A DNA stretch of 29,222 nt from NCBI GenBank assembly GCA_002331465.1, contig DCYM01000228.1, positions 1-29,222 on the forward strand. The letters run 5' to 3'. This DNA is from Candidatus Neomicrothrix sp. UBA2110. Its GTDB lineage: Bacteria; Actinomycetota; Acidimicrobiia; Acidimicrobiales; Poriferisodalaceae. The notes under the pieces were generated by a model. The model was not told where the DNA came from. It saw only the letters and a list, made by a program, of their open reading frames with translations, and made no database searches. A program made the translations under genes and the position numbers. Shown here piece after piece: positions 23,123-29,222 of the stretch; the first letter of the stretch is position 1, and every line of letters starts with the position of its first letter.

Positions 23123-23136
23123 GTCTCAGCTACAGG

Positions 23137-23691
23137 GTGAACTCAATTGAATTTGGATCCAAGTGGGTACTGACCATCCAGCGCGCTAACTTGGCTCTCG
23201 TGGCGACTGACCCTTCGAATCATCTGACAGTTGCAACCATGGATGGTGCTGAACAGACCTTGTCTCAATGGTTGACATACTTCAATCTTCTCACCGTTGT
23301 GCTGGATCCCTATACCCATGAAAGCGGGTGGATCATTCCGACCGCTGACCGGATTTTCGCGCATTACAAGGGAGCCGATGTGCGCTGTGCTTTTGTCGTA
23401 ACGAGTGACGGGGATGGGGCTCGCGAATACTTGGGAAAGTATTCAAAAGAACGGCTGGTCTTGATCGACGAGGATCGAGAACTAGTGAGTTCTCTCGGGC
23501 TTGAGCGCCTTCCCGCACTTGCCCACATTGCTCAAGATGGCTCTTTGGCTGGTTTCGCAGAGGGATGGAACCCGGCAGATTGGCGAGGCGTATTGGTAGG
23601 AGTTGAGGAGGCCATGGCGTGGCGTTGCAGACCACTTCTTCCGGCTCCGGAAGATCCTGGCGCCTTTGAGGGAACACCCGCTCTTACTTAA
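23137..23691 (+). CDS. Redoxin-fold protein lacking the active-site cysteines
   Basis: The 185-aa product from GTG 23137 has a thioredoxin/AhpC-TSA-like layout: LTVVLDPYTHESGW where a CxxC or peroxidatic Cys would be expected, then ADVRCAFVVTSDGDGAREYLGKY, LVLIDEDRELVSSLGLERLPALAHI (with the cis-Pro position LPA) and GFAEGWNPADWRGV. Only two Cys occur, neither at the usual site, so it may have lost classical thiol chemistry or use another residue. The frame is open further upstream to 23011, but that stretch is antisense to the IF-2B-like gene. The GTG has no strong ribosome site, so the start is moderately certain. The C-terminus (PEDPGAFEGTPAL) is Pro-rich. Its end overlaps the GGDEF gene by 4 bases. 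Confidence 0.72.
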   Translation: MNSIEFGSKWVLTIQRANLALVATDPSNHLTVATMDGAEQTLSQWLTYFNLLTVVLDPYTHESGWIIPTADRIFAHYKGADVRCAFVVTSDGDGAREYLGKYSKERLVLIDEDRELVSSLGLERLPALAHIAQDGSLAGFAEGWNPADWRGVLVGVEEAMAWRCRPLLPAPEDPGAFEGTPALT

Positions 23692-24371
23692 AGCTGCATT
23701 TTTACTCGGTACATTTCTGCGTCAGCGCGGGTCAAAAGTTCTTCAGCATTGTTACGGGTTCCGTAGCCGACGGTGAAGCCGATACTGGCCCTAGCGGTTA
23801 GAGAATGGCCACCAATAACGAATGGGCGCTCCATCGCTATTCCCAGCCGATCGGCAACGAGCCCCACATCGGTTGCATCTCTTAATTCAGGGCAGACGAC
23901 AACGAACTCGTCGCCGCCATATCGGGCAACAGTGTCTGTCGGTCTCACCGAGTCAGCGAAGCGTGCTCCAATTGCAGCTAGCAAACGATCACCGACCGTA
24001 TGCCCGTACACGTCGTTCACGACTTTGAAGTCGTCAAGATCGCAAAAGACAACACCGACGGCTCGTCCGGTTTGGAGCGACCGTTTCAGAGTTTCTTCTA
24101 GCCGAGAAACAGCTTGCAGGCGGTTGCCTAATCCAGTCACCGGATCGTGTCGGGCGGCATGTGCAAGTTCTGCTTCTTGTTGTCCACCCGTCCATAAGAC
24201 AGCGATAGAACTACATAGCAGCAACAGAGCAAACCCGACTGATATCACAGCTGCAAACCATCGGAAGATGCTTGGTTGAGGCTGTGGATCCAGCAGTAAC
24301 CACGCGCTCGCGAGTAGAACAGCGATACAGGCCGGTACGGCTACGAAGAAAAGGATTCGTCGAGGCATCAT
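23688..24371 (-). CDS. Membrane-anchored GGDEF diguanylate cyclase
   Basis: This 227-aa protein would make c-di-GMP from two GTP. Two N-terminal membrane helices (about 6-27 and 37-60) are followed directly by a GGDEF domain. DPVTGLGNR opens the domain, FCDLDDFKVVND carries the metal Asp, and YGGDEF (GGDEF at 152-156) is the active site. The inhibitory site R-x-x-D (R143, D146) lies five residues before GGDEF, so product feedback is expected. There is almost no periplasmic sensor region; the helices may only anchor the domain. It lies 46 bp downstream of the SDR gene on the same strand and overlaps the convergent redoxin-like gene by 4 bases. Confidence 0.93.
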   Translation of the reverse strand: MMPRRILFFVAVPACIAVLLASAWLLLDPQPQPSIFRWFAAVISVGFALLLLCSSIAVLWTGGQQEAELAHAARHDPVTGLGNRLQAVSRLEETLKRSLQTGRAVGVVFCDLDDFKVVNDVYGHTVGDRLLAAIGARFADSVRPTDTVARYGGDEFVVVCPELRDATDVGLVADRLGIAMERPFVIGGHSLTARASIGFTVGYGTRNNAEELLTRADAEMYRVKMQL

Positions 24372-24417
24372 CGCAACAACCGAGGGTACGGGTATCTGGC
24401 TTGTTGGGCGAGAACCC

Positions 24418-25194
24418 TTATCGCGCTACCCAGCCGCCATCGACTGGAAGCGGGATTCCGGTGACGTAACTGCTGGCATCGCTAGCCAGAAATAAGAGAG
24501 CACCGTCCAGTTCTTCTACGGAACCGCCGCGGCCCATAGATGCATTACGGGCAATCCATTTCGTCGATCGTTCATCTTCGAACATGGCATGGGTCAACTC
24601 CGTGTCGAAGTATCCGGGACACAGCGCGTTCACGCGCACACCTCGCTTAGCCCACTGGACTGCGAGTTCTCTGGTCAAATTCACCAGACCCGCTTTGCTC
24701 GCCGCATAGGCCGGTTGAAGGTTAGGGGCCGACGCCACTAGGCCATGAACCGACGCGACGTTAATGATGCTTCCTTCTCCACGGGTCAACATGTCTTGCG
24801 CGGCCAGCGCCGATAGAAGGAAACACGCGTTGAGGTTCACATTGACGACATTTCGAAAGGTTTCAATCTTCGCTTCTTCTGCAGCGTGCACAGCATCAGT
24901 AATGCCAGCGTTATTTATCAACACATCGACTTGACCGTAATGAGAAACGGTTTGAGAAATCAGTTGTCGGCACTGATCGTCGTCGCTCACATCGCACTGG
25001 ATTGCTAGAGCTTCAGGGAGTTCCGACACCAGCTTTTTGAGTCGGTCGTGGCGGCGTGCAGCAACAACGACTTTCCCTCCAGCTGCCGCCAACACTCGGG
25101 CGAATCGATCGCCGAAGCCGCTGGAAGCGCCAGTTACAACACAAACTTTGCCGTCAAGCCTATATAGGGCCTCGATATTGGGAGTTTCGCTCAT
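24418..25194 (-). CDS. Short-chain dehydrogenase/reductase (SDR, classical)
   Basis: This 258-aa NAD(P)-dependent oxidoreductase has a Rossmann fold with TGASSGFG (21-28) for the cofactor, CDVSDDD (acidic residue after beta-3), NNAG (94-97), and the catalytic Ser148 (INVASVHG), Tyr163 and Lys167 (YAASKAG). It ends with YVTGIPLPVDGGW, typical of classical SDRs. AARRHDRL after beta-2, with basic residues, suggests NADP(H) preference. I chose the ATG at 25194; a TTG at 25215 is weaker. The substrate is unknown. It is divergent from the F420-type monooxygenase at 25268. Confidence 0.92.
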   Translation of the reverse strand: MSETPNIEALYRLDGKVCVVTGASSGFGDRFARVLAAAGGKVVVAARRHDRLKKLVSELPEALAIQCDVSDDDQCRQLISQTVSHYGQVDVLINNAGITDAVHAAEEAKIETFRNVVNVNLNACFLLSALAAQDMLTRGEGSIINVASVHGLVASAPNLQPAYAASKAGLVNLTRELAVQWAKRGVRVNALCPGYFDTELTHAMFEDERSTKWIARNASMGRGGSVEELDGALLFLASDASSYVTGIPLPVDGGWVAR

Positions 25195-25267
25195 ACACCT
25201 AGAGACACTAGGCAAACATGTGACTTCTCACACGGCGTGGTGGAGTTTGCTGTTCTAGGGTCTTGGC

Positions 25268-26164
25268 ATGAAGATTCGCGTTGGCTTTGGTCTAGGAACA
25301 CGTAGTTTCACCAACGATCATTCGACTTTTGAACCTTTCGTCGATTCCCTTGAGCAACTGGGGTTCGATTCACTGTGGCTCAGCGAACGTCTAGGTGGCG
25401 AATGCCCCGACCCAATCGTTGGGGTGGCGTACGCCGCCGGCAGAACAACGAGGATCAAGTTCGGGTTTTCTGTCATGGTTCTACCCGGCAGAAACCTGGC
25501 CGTTCTAGCAAAAGAGCTCGCCAGCCTCGACAGACTCTCCAACGGTCGTCTCCTGCCGGCGTTCGGACTCGGAGTCGCAGATGTTCACGAGCAGGCTGCT
25601 TTTGGAGTTGAACGCAAACAACGCGCCAAAATGTTCAATGAGGCTCTCCCTTTGCTGAAGCGAATGTGGGAGGAGGGCCCAGTAACGCACCAAGGTGATT
25701 TCTACGCATACGAGGATGTGGATCTCCTGCCCAAGCCGATGCAAAAACCAATGGATATTTGGCTGGGAGGAGCCGCCGACGTTGAATTACGTCGATGCGG
25801 GAGATTCGGTGACGGTTGGCTCCCTTCGTTCTGCACACCCGAGATGGCAGCGCAAGGGTGGAGAATCGTAAACGATGCGGCAGATGAGCATGAAAGATTC
25901 ATGGATCCCGAACATTTCGGTGTCCTTGTTCCCTATAGCCATGGCGAGTTACCGGCTAGTTATCGAACGATTCTTGAGCGCCGTGCGCCGGGTGTCCCCC
26001 CCGAAGAAATTATTCCCATCGGCCACGATGGTTTGAGAACACAGCTCGAACGCTTCATTGACGTCGGTGCTTCAAAGTTCGTCCCAATTTTGGTGGGTGA
26101 GCCAGATGACTGGTTTGCTGAGCTCGAGGGTGTAGCTAACGTCGTCCTTCCCCTTCAGAATTAG
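25268..26164 (+). CDS. LLM-class F420-dependent oxidoreductase
   Basis: This 298-aa luciferase-like TIM barrel begins with VGFGLGTRS. FDSLWLSERLGG, IKFGFSVMVLPGRNLAVLAKELASLDRLSNGRLLPAFGLG is the central family signature, and VTHQGDFYAYEDVDLLPKP is the standard substrate-loop region of F420-type LLM enzymes. It ends with DGLRTQLERFIDVGASKFV. It is followed 31 bp later by another luciferase-like monooxygenase gene, so the two probably form an operon. The cofactor (F420 or FMN) and substrate cannot be fixed from sequence. Confidence 0.9.
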   Translation: MKIRVGFGLGTRSFTNDHSTFEPFVDSLEQLGFDSLWLSERLGGECPDPIVGVAYAAGRTTRIKFGFSVMVLPGRNLAVLAKELASLDRLSNGRLLPAFGLGVADVHEQAAFGVERKQRAKMFNEALPLLKRMWEEGPVTHQGDFYAYEDVDLLPKPMQKPMDIWLGGAADVELRRCGRFGDGWLPSFCTPEMAAQGWRIVNDAADEHERFMDPEHFGVLVPYSHGELPASYRTILERRAPGVPPEEIIPIGHDGLRTQLERFIDVGASKFVPILVGEPDDWFAELEGVANVVLPLQN

Positions 26165-26195
26165 CCTCCATAGATGAGTGGAAAGTGATCTATTC

Positions 26196-27542
26196 ATGCA
26201 ATTCGGCATTTTCTTCGAGCATCAAATTCCTCGACCGTGGGACAGCGGAGCGGAGCAACGCCTAATCTCAGACGCGCTTGACCAATGCGAGCTCGCAGAC
26301 AAACTCGGCATCGAATACGTCTGGGAAGTTGAGCACCATTTCTTAGAGGAATACAGCCACTCATCTGCTCCTGAGGTATTTCTCTCTGCCGTAAGTCAGC
26401 GAACCAAAAACATGCGCCTGGGTCACGGCGTTGTATTGACTGCTCCTAAGTACAACCATCCAGCCCGCATTGCTGAACGCCTCGCAATGTTGGATTTGGT
26501 TTCGGGGGGGAGAGTTGAGTTCGGTTCAGGTGAATCGGGGTCCCTTGCAGAATTGGGCGGGTTCGGAGTCGATCCGGAAACCAAGCGTGATGAGTGGCTC
26601 GAAGGCTTGGAAGTTGCTATCAGGTGCATGACAGAAACACCTTTTAGCGGAGTCGAAGGAACCTATGTGACGATGCCTCCGCGCAACGTAGTTCCCAAGC
26701 CAGTCCAACTTCCCCATCCCCCCTTGTGGGTAGCCTGCAGCCGTCGTGAGACCATCTTGATGGCTGCTGAAAAGGGTATGGGCGCCTTATCGTTCGCTTT
26801 TGTCGATCCCGAGGAAGCTCAACTCTGGGTCGAGGACTACGAGAAAACCTTTGTTGACTGTTGCGTTCCTGTAGGCGAGGCGGTCAATCCCCAGTTGGCT
26901 TGTGTCTCGACGATGATGACCCATCACGACGAAACAGAGGCGCTTCGTCGAGGGCTAGAAGGGGCAAACTTCTTCGGGTACTCACTCGCTCACTTTTACG
27001 TCTTCGGGGATCATTTCCCTGGAACCACCAATGTCTGGCGCGAGTTCATCGAAAAACGAGCTGGAGCTGGGTACTCCCCCGAGGCGGTGGTCGCGGAGGC
27101 AAAGGGGATACTTGGGGCAAAAATCGCAGCGGGAAAAACTGAAGGGCTCCGTGGGGCGATCGGAACTCCTGATCAACTGCGGTCTTTTCTTGAACGTTAT
27201 GAGCAAGCCGGCGTCGATCAAGTCATTTTTGTTCTGCAGGCTGGAAACAACCGTCACGATCACATCATGGAAAGCATCGAGATTTTCGGAACAGAAATTC
27301 TGCCTGAGTTCAAAGAACGGGACTCCGCGGCTCGCGCACAGAAGGCGAAGAGATTGGCTCCACACGTTGATGCTGCTATGGCCAGAAAGGTCCGATCCGT
27401 GCCTCCATTGCCTGAGAACTACTCGATCCCAGCACTGCCCAAGATGATCCTCAAGGAGCACGGCGGTGAAGAACTGTTACAAAAGATCGCTGAAGGATCG
27501 GCGACCGGTCAGTTTGACACTTTTCGCGATCTCGGGAACTAA
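26196..27542 (+). CDS. LLM-class flavin-dependent monooxygenase (LuxA-like)
   Basis: This 448-aa luciferase-like monooxygenase is longer than most because of a C-terminal extension of about 70 residues. The N-terminus MQFGIFFEHQIPRPW, VWEVEHHFLEEYSHSSAPEVFL, and GHGVVLTAPKYNHPARIAERLAMLDLVSGGRVEFGSGE are typical of the alkanal monooxygenase-type subfamily. I chose the ATG at 26196; a GTG at 26178 would add six residues. The C-terminal part (from about residue 370) is Lys/Ala/Pro-rich and unlike the barrel. It follows the F420-type gene by 31 bp and converges on livF. A reduced flavin would have to come from a reductase such as the one at 17024-17500. Confidence 0.9.
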   Translation: MQFGIFFEHQIPRPWDSGAEQRLISDALDQCELADKLGIEYVWEVEHHFLEEYSHSSAPEVFLSAVSQRTKNMRLGHGVVLTAPKYNHPARIAERLAMLDLVSGGRVEFGSGESGSLAELGGFGVDPETKRDEWLEGLEVAIRCMTETPFSGVEGTYVTMPPRNVVPKPVQLPHPPLWVACSRRETILMAAEKGMGALSFAFVDPEEAQLWVEDYEKTFVDCCVPVGEAVNPQLACVSTMMTHHDETEALRRGLEGANFFGYSLAHFYVFGDHFPGTTNVWREFIEKRAGAGYSPEAVVAEAKGILGAKIAAGKTEGLRGAIGTPDQLRSFLERYEQAGVDQVIFVLQAGNNRHDHIMESIEIFGTEILPEFKERDSAARAQKAKRLAPHVDAAMARKVRSVPPLPENYSIPALPKMILKEHGGEELLQKIAEGSATGQFDTFRDLGN

Positions 27543-27630
27543 GGCCCATTAGAAGAGTCGTCAACCTCGTGCTGGAAACTCGCTCACGTCTACGAAGACG
27601 GGACCGGGGCCTGCATAGAGCCAACGCCTG

Positions 27631-28368
27631 TTAGACGCTCCCGGATTCGCCAAGGTAACTAGCGCGCAATTCCGGATTTGCGAGAAGGGCTTCAGCGCTG
27701 TCGTCGAGAACCACTTTTCCGGTCTGTAACACCCATCCTCGATCCGCGATCGAGAGCGCCATGTTGGCGTTTTGTTCAACTATAAAAATCGCCACTCCCT
27801 CTTCATGGATCTGTTGGATTAGTTCGAAGTTTGTTTGAACCAGAGCAGGAGCTAGACCCATAGATGGTTCATCCATCAGGAGAACTCGGGGGTCGGACAT
27901 AAGTGCGCGTCCCACTGCAACCATCTGTTGCTCGCCTCCAGACAGGGTGCCGGATTTTTGGTTCAGGCGTTCCTTCACGCGCGGGAACATTTCGAATACT
28001 CGCTCTAGGTCATTAGCTATTCCATCGCGGTCAGTGCGCAGATAAGCCCCGAGCTCTAAGTTCTCTTTAACTGAGAGCCGTTTGAAGAGCCGGCGGTTTT
28101 CCGGAACCATTGTCACCCCGCGCTCAACGCGGTAGCTGGTCGAATGATGCGTGACTATCTCACCATCGAGAACGACGTCTCCCGTCGTCGGTGTCACCAT
28201 GCCAAGCAATGTCTTGAGCGTCGTGCTTTTCCCGCTAGCGTTTCCTCCCAGCAGGCAGACAAGTTCTCCCGGGAAAATGGCAAGGTCCACATCTTTGAGT
28301 ATGTGGACCGCGCCGTAATGGGTGTTAATGCCTCGGAGCTCTAGGAGTGGCATCTGATTTTCGGTCAA
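27631..28368 (-). CDS. livF: Branched-chain amino-acid ABC transporter ATPase LivF
   Basis: This 245-aa cytoplasmic ATPase of a Liv-type importer has Walker A GGNASGKST (from 41; the common form is GRNGAGKST), the signature TLSGGEQQM (from 141) and Walker B VLLMDEPSMGLAP (D166, E167). EGVAIFIVEQNANMALSIADRGWVLQTG is the LivF H-loop variant stretch, with Gln in place of the usual His. The start is TTG 28368, preceded by GAGGAGG at 7 bases and overlapping the livG stop (TTGA). An ATG five codons later is possible. The substrate may be amino acids or, as often in such systems, short-chain amides or urea. Confidence 0.92.
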   Translation of the reverse strand: MTENQMPLLELRGINTHYGAVHILKDVDLAIFPGELVCLLGGNASGKSTTLKTLLGMVTPTTGDVVLDGEIVTHHSTSYRVERGVTMVPENRRLFKRLSVKENLELGAYLRTDRDGIANDLERVFEMFPRVKERLNQKSGTLSGGEQQMVAVGRALMSDPRVLLMDEPSMGLAPALVQTNFELIQQIHEEGVAIFIVEQNANMALSIADRGWVLQTGKVVLDDSAEALLANPELRASYLGESGSV

Positions 28369-29171
28369 GATGGCGCCTCCTCGTCGGCATTCTTATCTTG
28401 CACCTGTCGCCCCAAGTAGGCCTCAATGACCTTTGGGTCATTCGCAACGCTGTCGTACGAACCTTGAGCGATGGTCTCACCGTGATCTAGGACTACCACA
28501 CGGTCGGAAACGTCGCGGACAACGCTCATATCGTGTTCGATAATGACGATTGTGAAGCCCCATTCGCTTCGGAGACGGCCAATTAGAGCAGTTAGCTCAG
28601 CTGATTCTCGGGGATTCATCCCTGCTACTGGCTCGTCAAGAAGTAACAGGCGGGGTCGAGTTGCCATCGCTCGCGCGATCTCGAGTCGACGCCGGTTGGC
28701 ATATGACAAAACCGATGCCGGCTGGTTGAGCCGGTATCCGATCAGTCGCGAACCGAAAAAGGAGAGCACTTCTTCGCCATATTCTCGAATCGCGATTTCC
28801 TCCGACTTAAAAGCTTTGGTCTGTAATAGTGCGCCGAAAACCTTTTGGTGGGTCCGACAGTGCTGGGCAACCATGACATTTTCCAGAATCGTCATATTGG
28901 CGAAGAGCCGCACGTTCTGAAACGTCCTGGCTATGCCACGCTCAGTTACCTGGCTGGGATCTAGGTTTAGGAGAGACTCACCTTCGAAAAGAATCTCCCC
29001 TGATGTCGGAGTGACCATCCCACTAATCATGTTGAAGAAAGTTGTCTTGCCCGCTCCATTGGGCCCAATGACGCTGACAATTTCGCCTTCTTCGACATGG
29101 AAATCCAAGTTTCTCAGGGCGTGGAGACCACCAAATGTGACACTTAGATCGAGGATTTGCAGCATGTTCAC
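28365..29171 (-). CDS. livG: Branched-chain amino-acid ABC transporter ATPase LivG
   Basis: This 268-aa partner ATPase of LivF has Walker A GPNGAGKTT (from 36), the LivG-type signature VLSYANRRRLEIARA (from 153; most LivG have SYGxQR), Walker B LLLLDEP (D179, E180) and the H-loop in IVIIEHDMSVV. The start is GTG 29171 with GAGG seven bases upstream, and it overlaps the stop of the preceding permease gene (GTGA); an ATG two codons later is the alternative. Order livM-livG-livF with overlaps indicates one operon extending beyond the window. Confidence 0.93.
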   Translation of the reverse strand: MNMLQILDLSVTFGGLHALRNLDFHVEEGEIVSVIGPNGAGKTTFFNMISGMVTPTSGEILFEGESLLNLDPSQVTERGIARTFQNVRLFANMTILENVMVAQHCRTHQKVFGALLQTKAFKSEEIAIREYGEEVLSFFGSRLIGYRLNQPASVLSYANRRRLEIARAMATRPRLLLLDEPVAGMNPRESAELTALIGRLRSEWGFTIVIIEHDMSVVRDVSDRVVVLDHGETIAQGSYDSVANDPKVIEAYLGRQVQDKNADEEAPS

Positions 29172-29222
29172 GATGGATCCTCTTCGTCGTCTTCGTCGAT
29201 CTCACCTTTTAGCCAGGCGTCT
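29168..29222 (-). CDS. C-terminal end of the upstream gene, probably LivM permease (partial)
   Basis: Only the last 17 codons are visible. They end in an acidic tail (WLKGEIDEDDEEDPS) and a TGA that overlaps the livG GTG by four bases. The position immediately before livG is where the LivM permease subunit is normally encoded, so this is an inference from operon order, not from a domain. Confidence 0.45.
   Translation of the reverse strand, partial: DAWLKGEIDEDDEEDPS

Noticed and set aside
23011..23136. Extension of the redoxin-like gene to 23011
   Set aside because: It is antisense to the N-terminus of the IF-2B-like gene and contains no recognisable redoxin sequence.
27587..27600. Hairpin CGTCT-ACGA-AGACG between the LuxA-like gene and livF
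   Set aside because: A 5-bp stem without T-tract is too weak to call a terminator.

Overview
The window looks like chromosomal DNA of an actinobacterium, most likely an uncultured acidimicrobial type. This is inferred from the gene families: three luciferase-like (F420-type) monooxygenases, a sufB/sufD/sufC/sufS/sufU iron-sulfur system with a Rieske ferredoxin, a short A/G mismatch glycosylase and a (2S)-methylsuccinyl-CoA dehydrogenase-like enzyme. Base composition is moderately GC-rich. Packing is dense, with many ATGA/GTGA/TTGA overlaps and several convergent genes overlapping at their 3' ends. No tRNA, rRNA, insertion sequence, phage gene or CRISPR array was seen, and no stretch over 300 bases lacks a gene.

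Layout. 1-2216: a truncated amidase (minus) divergent from an M20 metallopeptidase (plus). 2258-4767: plus-strand sufC1-sufS-sufU. 4775-14484: a long minus-strand run. In transcription order it reads gamma-carbonic-anhydrase-like protein, F420-type monooxygenase, unknown 349-aa protein, sufB, two HpcH/HpaI (CitE/malyl-CoA lyase-like) lyases, a Cys-rich small protein, sufD, Rieske ferredoxin, sufC2, pterin carbinolamine dehydratase and a NUDIX hydrolase. 14588-17500: oligopeptidase B (plus), then a MauE/DoxX-like membrane protein and a flavin reductase (minus). 17595-19572: a thioredoxin-domain fusion protein followed by a selenoprotein of the UGSC type, both plus. 19546-23691: mutY (minus), methylsuccinyl-CoA dehydrogenase-like (plus), an IF-2B-like protein (minus) and a redoxin-fold protein lacking the usual cysteines (plus). 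23688-29222: a GGDEF protein and an SDR (minus), two luciferase-like monooxygenases (plus), and the livF-livG-livM end of a branched-chain amino-acid importer (minus).

Two signals stand out. First, the TGA at 19330-19332 is very probably a selenocysteine codon. The frame continues in register as U-G-S-C for 79 more codons, and an 8-bp perfect hairpin with a G-first loop lies 11 bases downstream, as in a bacterial SECIS. A conventional gene caller would split or truncate this gene. Second, the three suf transcription starts (before sufC1, sufB and sufD) each carry a palindrome built on CTATC-N2-GATAG, and I found no comparable copy elsewhere in the window. This suggests one repressor, not encoded here, coordinates a suf system that is physically split into three units and has two SufC paralogues.

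Functionally the window combines Fe-S assembly (suf), thiol/selenol redox (Trx fusion, UGSC protein, redoxin-like protein), acyl-CoA carbon metabolism consistent with part of an ethylmalonyl-CoA-type pathway (two lyases and the dehydrogenase), and flavin/F420 oxidoreductases.
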